Of a DNA stretch of 64,000 nt, positions 23,945-35,300 are shown piece after piece. Where the stretch lies: the NCBI GenBank assembly GCA_017512985.1, contig JAFWEJ010000017.1, positions 62,001 through 126,000 on the forward strand, written 5' to 3'. Each line of letters opens with the position of its first letter. Positions within the stretch are counted from its first letter, which is position 1. The DNA comes from Clostridia bacterium (GTDB lineage: Bacteria; Bacillota; Clostridia; Christensenellales; Aristaeellaceae). The notes under the pieces are model-generated. The model was not told the DNA's origin. It made no database searches and was given only the letters and a program-made list of their open reading frames with translations. Position numbers and translations under genes: made by a program.

Positions 23945-24843
23945 ACATGCAGGAGATGAAGCTGTCCGCGAAGGACGGGTACGGGCTTGCCCTGCGGATC
24001 TATGAGGCGGACGAACCCAAAGCGGTCGTGAAGTTCATCCACGGGATGGAAGAGTACCAGGACCGGTACCAGCCGTTTGCGGAATACCTGCAGGCCGCCG
24101 GATACACGGCGGTGACCGCGGACCTGCGCGGGCACGGGAAAAGCGCACCGGTGCTGAGCCATATCGCAGACCGGGACGGGCACCTGAAGCTGCTGGAGGA
24201 TGAAGAGACCATCCTGGAGATGATCCATGAGCGCTGGGCCGGCGTGCCGGTGATCCTGTTTGCCCATTCCATGGGCACGATCATTGCCCGGGTCGTGCTG
24301 CAGAAAGAAAGCCGGGAATTCCACAAGGTGGTGCTCTCCGGCTATCCGAACCCCAACAGCGCCGCCGGGGCGGGGCTGGTACTGACCGGCCTGCTGTCCT
24401 CCTTCAAGGGAGCGAAGGGGTATTCCAAACTGGTGGACGGCATGGTGCTGGGACCTTTTGCCAAGGCGGTGCCGGACGCGAAAACGCCTTCCGACTGGCT
24501 GTCCTACAATACGGAAAACGTGGAAAAGTACCGGGAGGATCCGCTTTGCGGCGCCCGGTTCACCCTGGGCAGCTACGCCGCGCTGTTCAGCCTGATCAAA
24601 CTGATGGGTGAGGCAGGGAAGTATGAGGAAGTATGGAAGGAACTGCCGATCCTGATGATCTCCGGCAGGGACGACCCCTGTACCGGCGGCGAAAAGGGCC
24701 GTGCGGACTCGGAAGCGGTGCTGCGCAAAGCCGGATTCCGGGAGCTGGAAATCGTTACGCTGGACGGTATGCGGCATGAGATCCTGAATGAAACCGGACG
24801 GGAAGAAGTCTACCGCCGGATCCTGGAGTTCATGGACAAATGA
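23941..24843 (+). CDS. Alpha/beta hydrolase (serine aminopeptidase S33 / monoacylglycerol-lipase-like)
   Basis: A 300-residue cytoplasmic hydrolase of the lysophospholipase/monoglyceride-lipase type. Residues seen: the oxyanion strand VKFIHGMEEYQDRY, DLRGHGKS, the nucleophile elbow FAHSMGT (Ser near residue 109, Ala instead of the first Gly of GxSxG), an acid in SGRDDPCTGG, and the catalytic His in DGMRHEILNE. The GTG at 23941 is preferred because AAGGAGG sits seven bases before it and it overlaps the stop of the sensor-like gene. An ATG two codons later is the alternative. The substrate is unknown; coupling to the sensor-like protein may be functional. Confidence 0.88.
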   Translation: MNMQEMKLSAKDGYGLALRIYEADEPKAVVKFIHGMEEYQDRYQPFAEYLQAAGYTAVTADLRGHGKSAPVLSHIADRDGHLKLLEDEETILEMIHERWAGVPVILFAHSMGTIIARVVLQKESREFHKVVLSGYPNPNSAAGAGLVLTGLLSSFKGAKGYSKLVDGMVLGPFAKAVPDAKTPSDWLSYNTENVEKYREDPLCGARFTLGSYAALFSLIKLMGEAGKYEEVWKELPILMISGRDDPCTGGEKGRADSEAVLRKAGFRELEIVTLDGMRHEILNETGREEVYRRILEFMDK

Positions 24844-24889
24844 ATAGATATTAATAAATAACGAATAAATACTCAAGGAGAAACAGACA

Positions 24890-25420
24890 ATGGAAAACAA
24901 GAAATTGGAAGAATATGTCGTGACGATTCCCGATTTCCCCGAACCCGGGATCATGTTCCGGGACATCACCTCCGTGATCCAGGACCCAGACGGCCTGAAA
25001 CTGGCGGTGGACGGCCTGGTAAACCTGCTGAAGGACACGGAGTACGACCTGGTCATCGGGCCTGAATCCCGGGGATTCATCTTCGGCGTGCCGGTGGCGT
25101 ACCTGACAGGGAAGGGGTTTGTTCCGGTCCGCAAGAAGGGAAAACTGCCCCGGAAGACCGTAAGCCAGAAATATGACCTGGAATACGGCCAGGCGGAAAT
25201 CGAGATGCATGTGGACGCGGTGAAACCCGGACAGAAAGTGGTCATTGTGGACGACCTGATTGCCACGGGCGGCAGCGCGGAAGCGGCCGCGAAGCTGGTG
25301 GAGCAGCTGGGCGGCGAGGTTGTGAAGATGATCTTCGTGATGGAGCTCGCCGGGCTGGAAGGCCGGAATAAACTCGGGAAATACGATGTGGAGTCGCTGA
25401 TCGTTTACGAAGGGAAATAA
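24890..25420 (+). CDS. apt: Adenine phosphoribosyltransferase
   Basis: A 176-residue purine-salvage enzyme that converts adenine and PRPP to AMP. The protein begins KLEEYVVTIPDFPEPGIMFRDI, typical of Apt; GPESRGFIFG binds adenine, and VVIVDDLIATGGS (about residues 118-130) is the PRPP-binding motif. Length is normal for the family. It starts 46 bases after the hydrolase with a good CAAGGAG Shine-Dalgarno and ends at a strong terminator, so it is the last gene of this rightward group. Confidence 0.97.
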   Translation: MENKKLEEYVVTIPDFPEPGIMFRDITSVIQDPDGLKLAVDGLVNLLKDTEYDLVIGPESRGFIFGVPVAYLTGKGFVPVRKKGKLPRKTVSQKYDLEYGQAEIEMHVDAVKPGQKVVIVDDLIATGGSAEAAAKLVEQLGGEVVKMIFVMELAGLEGRNKLGKYDVESLIVYEGK

Positions 25421-25508
25421 CTGTTAATTCATAATTCACAATACATAATTGTGCTTTGAGTTTTCCTGATTTTTCGGATCAGTAAAAAATACGCGCAGCA
25501 AATGAAAA

Positions 25509-25546
25509 AGCCAGCGTTCCGGGTTTTCGGAGCGCTGGCTTTTTTC
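25509..25546 (+). terminator. Terminator after apt
   Basis: AGCCAGCGTTCCG pairs with CGGAGCGCTGGCT (one G-T) around GGTTTT, with AAAAA before and TTTTT after, so it may also serve the convergent gene at 25593. Confidence 0.85.
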
Positions 25547-25592
25547 GGACGGCTTTTATTGAAAATAATATGTTTGTTTTTTGAATAATTAT

Positions 25593-26039
25593 TCAGTGTC
25601 CCGCATCGAAACGAATGGAATTGATGATCGAATTGACGGTGCTTTCAACGGAAGCGTCCGAATAATCAAATTCCATGGTGACGCTGTTGCCCCGGTCCAT
25701 CCAGGTGTAGGTGACGCTGACGCCGGACGGGGTTTCCGAACGGGTATAGAGCATTTTCATTCCGTTAACCGTCACAGGGCGTGAGTCTGTCTCTTCGCCG
25801 GTGAGCACTTCGAATGTCTCGGAAACCTCCCCCTGATAGGAAACATAGGCGAGTACGGTCAGTTTGTTTCCGTGCCAGTAAAAGCAGAGATCCGAACCGT
25901 AATATCCCGGTTCCTCAACAAAATGATCCGGCAGTTTCACGGAGAAGCCGCCTGTCTCACACGCCTGCCTGTCCGCCAGCGCGGCGGAAAAGACAAACAA
26001 AAGTGACAGCAGCAGAAGCAGTCCTGTCAAACGCTTCAT
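25593..26039 (-). CDS. Small secreted protein of unknown function
   Basis: A 148-residue protein with a clear signal peptide (MKRLTGLLLLLSLLFVFSAALA). The mature part is one compact strand-rich domain of about 125 residues (GGFSVKLPDHFVEEPGYYGS at its start, VTYTWMDRGNSVTMEFDY near its end) that resembles PsbP/DUF1795-like or lipoprotein domains, without a firm match. ATG 26039 is chosen because GGGGAGGGGTACC precedes it and the signal peptide begins there. It is a single gene, convergent with apt. Confidence 0.7.
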   Translation of the reverse strand: MKRLTGLLLLLSLLFVFSAALADRQACETGGFSVKLPDHFVEEPGYYGSDLCFYWHGNKLTVLAYVSYQGEVSETFEVLTGEETDSRPVTVNGMKMLYTRSETPSGVSVTYTWMDRGNSVTMEFDYSDASVESTVNSIINSIRFDAGH

Positions 26040-26235
26040 GGTACCCCTCCCCCGGAATGATTCAATAATAGAACGATGGAACACACCCATTCCATGCAAT
26101 AAATCATATCATAAAAGCGCCGGAAACAAAAGATTTTAATTCCATAAAGAAGAAGAGCAGGATGCTTATTTCCAGATAATGGATACAGTGTTTCGTATAA
26201 TATAGAAAAATGTGTATGTTTTTTCTATAGTTTTA

Positions 26236-26264
26236 TTGTTTTTGCTTACAAATAATGGTATATT
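26236..26264 (+). promoter_or_regulatory. Promoter of the pilus operon
   Basis: TTGTTT, a 17-base AT-rich spacer and TATATT, about 64 bases before the adhesin start. A second option, TTGCTT with TATAAA 16 bases later, overlaps it. The 226-base upstream region is very AT-rich and otherwise empty. Confidence 0.55.
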
Positions 26265-26327
26265 ATAAAGTTGGATATATCTATTATTCCGAAATTTCCT
26301 GCTTTCCTGTAAACCGGAGGACTGACG

Positions 26328-29300
26328 ATGAAACAGAGAAACCGCAGACTGATCGCCATTCTGTGTGTTTTATGTATGCTGTTTACAAGCATGCCTGTTT
26401 CAGCATGGACTGATACCGTACCGGCTACGCCGACGGATCTGCTGCCGGCGGTTTCCGAAGATTCCGAAAACGGATCCGAACCGGAACAGGCGGATACAGA
26501 GGGAACAGAAACGGACAACCGGGAAGAGCAGGAAACTGAAGAACCGGGAACTGAGGAACCGAAGACCGAAGAGCCTGAAACCAAGGAGCCGGAGACTGAG
26601 GAGCCGAAAACCGAAGAGGCGGCAACTGAAGAACCCGGGAACAAAGAGGCGGAGGCCGGGGAGCCGGAAACCGCGGAACCGAAGAAAGAAGAACCCGTGA
26701 CTGAGGAACCGGAAACTGAGGAACCTGCGACTGAAGAGCCGGAGACTGAAGAGCCCGCGACCGATGAACCGGAAACTGAAGAGCCGGAAATTGAAAAGCC
26801 TGCGGCTGATACCGAAATAACCGGCAGCGACGACATTACAGTGACCGGCAGCCTGGAAGGAAATCCGCCCGAAGATTACCTGATCAGGTTCATACCGGAA
26901 AAGACCCAGAAGCTGTGCCTGATCCTGACAACAGACGTGGAACTGTCGGCCTCTGTTACGGATGAGAATACAGGCATCAAAAAGAAGTTTGCCTTTGACC
27001 ATAATGATGAGGACGGCATGACCGTCCTGACCCTGCCGTACTATAAAGTAAACCGGGACAGCACATACCTGATCCGGATCTCGGGCAGGAAACCGGCAGA
27101 CTTTTCGATCAGAATGGCAAAGATGAGCATTCTGAAAGCGGAAGAAGAGAACGACGGTACGGATTCCGGAATCCAGGCGGAGGACAGCGCCGCGTCCGAA
27201 CCCGCGGAAACGCTGACGGATACGTCTTCGGAACCGCAGACGGAAATACCGGACGAGACTCCGGCAGAACCCGCGGCAGAAAACCAGGCGGCTGAGGAAG
27301 GCGAGGCTCCCGCTGAACCCACAACCGGGAATTCCATAACCGAGACAACTGAGACTCTGGCTGCGGGGGCAGATGAGACTCCGACAGAACCCGCGGCAGA
27401 GGATTCTGCAACCGAAACGGCTGAGACCCAGGCTGCGGGGGCGGACGATACGTCCGTAACGGAACAGGCCGCGGAAATACCGGTAGAACCGGCGGAGAAT
27501 CCGGACGAAAACCGGACGGAAAAACGGACGGAATCCACCGCGGGAGAGCGGACGGAAACACCTGAGGCAGACAATACTCCTGAAGAAGCGAATGAACCGG
27601 CGCAGGAACAGCCGCCCGTTCCGGACGGAGAGCCGGCCGAACAGGATACACAGGATATTCCCCTGACACCGGCAGACCCGGAACCGGCAGATGAGGAAAC
27701 ACCCGCCACCCGGACCGACCTGGAGCCCGCGGATCCGGAGACACCCGCCAACCGGACAGACCCGGAGCCGGCGGATGAGGAAACACCCGCCACCCAGACA
27801 GACCTGGGGCCGGCGGATGAGGGAACACCCGCCACCCAGACAGACCTGGGGCCCGCGGACGGGGAAACGGCGGAGGTCCGGATTGACGCAACAGGTTCAG
27901 ATACGGAAGCCTGGATCACATTCATGTCTGACGCCGATATTCCCCAGGACGCCGTACTGCAGGTCCGCGAGATTCCGGAAGAAGAGCAGAAAAAGTATCT
28001 GGCGCGGACGGTCCGCACCCTGAAATGTGACGATGAATCCTATCTCTATTACACGAAATACCTGGAACTGAAGCTTCTCCTGGACGGCGAGGCGGTCAGC
28101 CTGGACACGCCGGTTACCGTCCATGTAAACCTGCCTGACGCCACGGAAGGGACGGACGCGCTCCAGGTCGTGAGATTCAGGACGCTGACCGCCAGGCTCC
28201 TGGACAGCGAGATCACCGGCCGGACGATTTCGTTCCGAACGGATTCCCTTGACGTGTTCGGGATCGGCAACGCGCTGACGCCGCTGACAACCCAGGAAAC
28301 GGAACTGGCCTCTGTGGAGGTCCTGGGCTTCTCCGCGGACACGGAAATTACCCTGAAACAAGCTGAAGCGCCGAAGGTCGAGGAAGGACTGGATGTACTC
28401 GGCTCCTTCACCGTTGAGGACCAGACGAAGGCCGCAGCCGGGGAGGAACAGAACGGGCTGTGGATCAGGGCGGAACTGAACGAGGACGCGGACCTGTCCC
28501 CGATGGAGAGCGTAGCGCTTTACCGCGTGGAGGACGGGCAGGCTGAAGTCCTGATGGAAGACCTGTCAGAGAATAACGGGATCACAGAGCTGGATTCGCA
28601 GCAGTTGGCCGTGATCCGGGATACCGGCTACCGCCACCTGACGCTGACGGTCAATCCGGATGAAAGCAACGAAGACCGGCAGGTTACACTGGACGGCATG
28701 ATGCCGAAGGAAGCCGAAGCGAACGTGGTCGATGTGACGGAGCAGTACACAGACTGCTTCGCCGCGGACGCGGCAGGAAATGAACCGGCGCAGGAGACAG
28801 CCGCGGAACAGAAAGACCGGGAACAGACTGACGAAACCGGGGAAACATCCGAAGAAGAATCCGCCGGAACCCGGACAACGCTGGCTGCTTTTGAGATCAG
28901 CATCAGCCACAGCGAGGGCGAATACCAGCCGGACGAAGGGAAACCAATCAGCGTGGAGATCGTCGACAGCAGGATTTCCGCGGACCGGAATATCGAGCTG
29001 TGGCATATCAAAGACGACGGCACACGGGAACAGATCACTGATTTCACCGTTGAAGAGGGCAGGATCGCCTTTGAGGCAGCCGGCTTCTCCGTATACGTGG
29101 TCATTGACCATGAGGATAATACGGTTGTCAATCCCCGCGTGGAGTTCCACTTCATCAGCAAGACGGACGCCGACGCGCTTTCCACCGGAACGACTGCCTA
29201 TTATGTAACCCCGCGGTATACCTTCCGGAATATGAACAATGAGTACCAGTGCACCCAGATTCTCCACAATTCGGAGACCCTGGAGCTGATCACGGACCCG

Positions 29301-32300
29301 GGAAATGTGTCAGTCGCAGGAATGCCGGACCAGTTCTTCTACGGCTGGTATGTTGTTGATCCGGTTGAGATCTCCGGATCGTCGGATAAATACGGCATCG
29401 GGATTTCAAATACAAACCTGTATTACTCCTGGCCGGTGCACCCTGAAGCGATCTCATTCGGAAAACCCATTACCATCACAGAAACAAACGTCCAGATCGG
29501 CGATACGATCCACTGGAGCATGGAAGGCATTTCCGGTTCCGGCGAAGTGGACAGCGACGGCACGCTGCACGTGCTGCTCGCACCTGTCTATAAAAAATAC
29601 AATTTCGTCAACTTCATGCTCTACGCGAGAGAAGAAAACGAAGAAGGCCAGCAGACGACGCCCGCGGCGAAGAACCTGATGACCCGCAAGTTGATTGCCA
29701 TGGGCAGCGCGCAGTCTGTGGAAGTCAAGATCAGCGACGTGCGCTCCAACAGCAAGGATTCAACCCACCTGATCTTCACAGGCTGGGAATACAAGGACGA
29801 CAACGGCACCTGGATCCAGAAGCAGACCGTGGATTACGAAGGCGTGGAAAAGACGGATCCGGGCAGGGACGGCGTATACCTGACGGACCTGTCCATTGAC
29901 GACGAAGCCAGCATTGACCTTTATCCCATCTTTGTTGAGGCGCGCTGGGTGGACTTCGTCTCCGGCATCAGCGGCGTCGGAGCGTCTTTTGTCGGCTCCC
30001 GCTTCCTGGAAGCCTGGGGCCGGGCGCTTGACGAGAATGACCAGACCATCCCGCGGACGGACGGCGAAAACGTTTTTGAATCTCTGCCGGTGCCCGAACG
30101 CCCGGGATATACATTCGCCGGATGGTATGCCTTTGCCGCAACGGATCCGGAGACGGGCGATATTACGAACCTGCCTGAGCACGAAAACCTGCAGCCGATG
30201 ACGATCAACTATGTTGATACAACAAGCCAGGACAACTATGTCACGTATCCGGTTCACATAGACGGAATGAGCGCGGTCCCGATCACGGACGGTTCGGGAC
30301 AGATCGCCTTTTCAGGAACATTCACCCTGGACACCGGAAACGGCCAGGTGAAACTGTTCGGAAACGAAAACGGAAAGCTGAAATTCTATGAGGCCATGGA
30401 CCGCCTGAAGCTTTATGCCAGGTGGACGCCGGCCGATACAAAGATCACCGTCATCTACTGGACAGAAAACGCGGAGAATGACGAATATACTGCCAGCGCG
30501 GCCAGGACTATTACCACCAGGCAGTTGTGCGAGGGGCTGGAAAGGGAGGATATCGTTTCCGGTTCCACGATCACGCTGAGTGATCTGGTGAATTGTCCGG
30601 ACGCGGATTTCACGGTCGGCATCGCCAGCAACGAGATCCTGGACGACGTGGGAGCCGTTCCGAAAAAGGAGGATCCGAACGCCCTGGTTGCGCGGGAGGA
30701 AATCTTCTTTGAACTGAATGAGGATCTGTCCGACGAATCCCAGGTGATCGACGGACAGGGCGAAACGATCTTCAACGTCTATTTCAGCCGGATCGAATTC
30801 ACCCTGGTCTTCCACGTCGGCCACGACGGCTACGCGAAAAACAGGGGCCAGCAGAGTGCGCCAAACGACAACTGGATCGAATACATGTACCGTGACGCGG
30901 GAATGCCGATTCAGGGCCAATCGTCTGCCGGTGTATCATATGAAGGCACAACCCCGGATGAGTTCAAGATGATCAATACCCTCACGGACCGGGAATACAC
31001 GTCGGCCTATCACGCCACGCTCGAGAACATCAAGAAGGATTATGTTCCGAAAAAAAATCCCGCTCCGACTGACAACGACTACAATCTGTATACGATCACA
31101 GCCAAATACGGCGCCTATATCGGCGATCAATGGCCTTCACATGCCAATTCGGCGTGGGAGTTCCCGGTGGGTATTTCCAAAAATAATCCAAATGGTGACG
31201 GTACCAATAAGACACTGTATATCTGGACGGCTTACTACGACAGTCTGTACTTCGCCGTCGCAAAAGCCCGTCCCAGTACGGTCTCCGGGGGCAGCAACGC
31301 AGATATCAACGGTATTTTCAGATATATGTCCGGCGAGCTGTGCGCCAGCCAGGACGGAAACTCGGTGATTAACGACGCGCACGTGCATCACTTGGTGGCG
31401 TATTTCGGAAGAGCCGCGTATGACCAACGGTTCAAGCAGTACCATACCCTGTTTGAGGCGGTGCCCGGCGGCTGGCTGCCGGACGGAGTGGAAACTTTTC
31501 CCGGAACGGATTTTGTGTCGGATGACGAGTTCAGCCTTACAACCTGGACCACGACCTACACAAACGGAGACAAAGCCGAGATCATCGGCCACAGCTTCTA
31601 TGAAATGGATCACGATCTTCTGGAGGAGCACCTGAAAAAGTCTCCGCTGCAGGTTATCTCCAACCTTCCGCCGCAATCCCAGCTGGCTACAGAAATCACC
31701 GGATATGATACGGTTTACAGCTGCTATGAGAATCATTCCAGGCCAAATCCGGAAATCCCGGGGCAGAACGATTACCATGTCTATTTCTTCTACCGGCCGA
31801 AAGAGTACACGCTGACACTCGATTTTGAAGACGAGCCAAAAACACAGCAGTTCTATTACAAGGAAACCCTTTCGGACGCGCTGGATTATGAGGGATATGA
31901 GGAACCGGTCAAGGAAGGGCATGTATTCCTTGGCTGGTATCCCAACGAGGCCGGTGAAGGCGAACCCTTTGATTTTGCAAATGAAAGAATGCCGGCTGAA
32001 GGCGTGGTGCTCTATCCGGTATTCAGGCAGCTGGATTATATTGTCCGGATTGATCCGAACGGCGGCGAGATCGATCACTGGCATGAAAGCTCCACCTCCG
32101 GCGGCGCGTCCACGGGTTTCCGGGCAAACTATAACGAGACGATCAGCGCCTACAGCTTCCTGGAGCGCAACTATATCCGGATCGATGACGCGGAGGCCGC
32201 GGAGCTTGGCGCAGACCACACCTATTACTACATCAATACCCAGTATATCAGTTGGGAACATGACGGCAGATTCGTTCCTTCCGACCTGCGTAACGCGATG

Positions 32301-35300
32301 TACCTGACCGCGGCGGAGATAGATCAGTACTGGACCGATTACAGCAATTATCCCACGGAAAAATTCACAAGCCGCGGCGCGACGAAGTTTACCAGCAAAA
32401 CTGCCTGGATGGACGCCTATTTCGGCGGCCATGACCTGTCAAGCCTGCCGAAATACCGCGCCATGAATACCAATGAACATTATTCGTTCATGGGCTGGTA
32501 TCAGGTCTATGAAAACGGATCGGTGGCTTCCGCGCCGTTTGACTTCAACACCAAGGTCAAGGAAGACGTCAGGATCCGGGCAATGTGGCGCCTGGACGGC
32601 GGTTATTACCTGAAGTACAATACGGTGTTTGCCCCGGAAAATGAACCGGATAAGGTTATTTCCGGTACAATGTATCAATGGTACGATCCGGAGGATCCTA
32701 CCAAGCAGCTTTACGCGGACCAGTCGCATACGCATATCCTGCGCGGGCCGATCGACGTTACGCAGGGCTGGGTTTTCCGCGGATGGCGGATTGTCAGGAA
32801 CGACGGGACAGAGGAAGAACCGGTCTGGGTGCCGCTTGAGCGTGACGCAAACAATGAGGTTGTTTATTACCAGCCCGGTGAAAGGTTTGTTGTTGACGCC
32901 CAGTATGCCACGGAGATTCCGGAAGGGAGCTCCGGCGCAATCATCCATATGCAGGCATATTATGAGCCGGAGCAGAACACCTCCCGCCGGCCGAAGGTTA
33001 CGGAACTGATCCTTGACGCGAATGAGAACTACGGCGGCGGTTATATCAGGGAAGAAGAGGGTCCCCTGCCCGCACTGGATCATCCGGGTACGTCCTACAT
33101 CGATACGGAGCGCAACCTGGACGAACAGGGCCGCCCGACACGGATCCTGTTCGGTGATACTGAGAACGAAATGGCTATCCAGTCCAACACCGCGCTGCAC
33201 CTGTACCGTTATGCATCCACGAAGAAGGACGGCAAACAGTTCTTCTGGAACGATACCGACCTGTTTACGCTGCTTGGCTTTGACCCGTCGGCCGATCACG
33301 AAAACCCGTCCACCGGCCATAAGTATGTTCCCGCCTATTCGCCCGATTCCGTGATTGCGGTCACCAGGAAAGACCAGACTGAACCGATCGTTCTTTACGC
33401 CATGTGGGAGCCGAAGATCTACGTGACCTTCCGGAATAACACAGATGAGGATATTACGGTTGAGCTCGGCGGCGCCGGAACGGATACGGTGAGGATCGTC
33501 AACCAGGTTGCCGGCGAGTATGACCGGATTGAGGCCGGCAGGGATCTTGTTGTGCCCGCGGGCGAAGAAATCAAGATTGTGCTGCCCAAGGCGGATCCGG
33601 GCGTGGATACATTTACCGCGACGGTACAGAACGATCACATCTGGAAAAAAATGAGCGTGAGCGGGGAATTCCCGGAAGGAACAGATTACGGCACGGGCGA
33701 GACTGACGTTCCGTACGGGTATCCGCTGACCTATACGGCGGTCCTGCAGCAGGATAAGGAAGGGATCGTCGTTACCTACACTGAAAAGGACGACCTCCAG
33801 GTTGACTATGACATTAACGGCGGCGTCTGGACAGAGACGTCGACGGCTTATGAACATGTCGAGGGAGACCTGTATCTCCTTGATTCGGAGAACATGGCGG
33901 GCCGGAAATACAAGCCCGCGGATCCGACCCGCGCAAGCCTGGCCTTTATCGGCTGGACAACCAACCAGGATATCAAGGATCATACTGATTTCAGCAGGAC
34001 AACCGCGACAACCTGGAATGAAACCGTCCTCCTGCCGCAAAACGGTGAAAGCCTCCTGGAACTGGTAAGAAGGGAATTTCTCTGGGACTTCGGCGATCCG
34101 CCGCCCTATCATGACACCCTGTATGCCGTGTGGAGCCAGATTGAGACTGTGACGTTCGACCTGTTGAAGGAAGGAACAACCTATCATACCTGGACCGGCC
34201 CCGAACCCGTTGTTTCGGATGTGCCGCTGGCATACACCTTCTGGAAACATGACGGGGACGACCGATATGTTTACTATTCGGTGATCGCGGGAGACAAGGC
34301 ATCCAAGCCGGAAGATCCGCAAGCCAACGGTGTTCCCTCCGGAAAAAGCTGGGGTTTCCTGAAATGGCTGAACAGAAACAATACTACGATTCCGTTTGCC
34401 AGCACAGCGAAGGACGCAAGCAATAACGACATCATAAACAATACCTATGATTTTGATACTCCGGTTTCAGGACCGGTGACACTGGTCACATCCTGGACAG
34501 AGAAGCTGCCGCAGTACTATACATTCACGGTGGAAAATCATGTGGAGAACGGCAGTGCGGATGAGGAATTCAACTATACGATTGCCGTGGTGGATGAGCA
34601 GGTTTGGGGGAAGTTTGCCAGCGGCGGAGGCAACAAGGTTGGTGTGCCGGATCAAAGATGGGGATCTGTTACTACAAAACTGAAAAATAACGAAACATAT
34701 TCTGTTCGGATCACAGTAACGCAGATGGTAAGCGGTTGGACAGCATACGGTATTGGCATTGATGTTTTCGACAGCAGAGGGACGCTTGTGAAGAGCGGTC
34801 AGGTTGTTTACTGTGATGGTAACAGCAAAAAAAATTACACGTCGGATTATATTTATACCCTGAAGATTACCCAGGATGAAAAATACGACTGCTCGACAAC
34901 TGTTGCCGTTGATCCGGCCAGTGTGGTTGGCAGTATTGTGTATTCCCCTGTCGGTACGGGTACAAACGAGTTTTCTTTTACGTCCAAGCACAATACAACA
35001 ACTTCTCAAAGTGCCACTTTCGGTGGGACTCCGGAAAATGATTTTGTGAACGGACAGTCCAACAGCCTTCGTATCGTCTTTACGAATGTAATGAGACCAA
35101 TCGTTGCTCCAACAGGCTATACATCCCGCCGCACCCCCTATATCCTGTTGATGCTGATCGGCCTGATCCTGGCGCTGGCAGGTACGGGGATATTCAGAAA
35201 GCGTTCCAAAGAGGATGATACGGAAGGGAACCCTTCCTGTTATGCCGGAACAGCCGGCAACGGGCCGCCGGGCGCGCGGAAAGACCGCGACGCACCGGGC

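Noticed and set aside
32439..34322. Leftward open frame (627 codons) within the adhesin gene
   Set aside because: Shadow of the adhesin frame; no ribosome-binding site and no recognisable domain.
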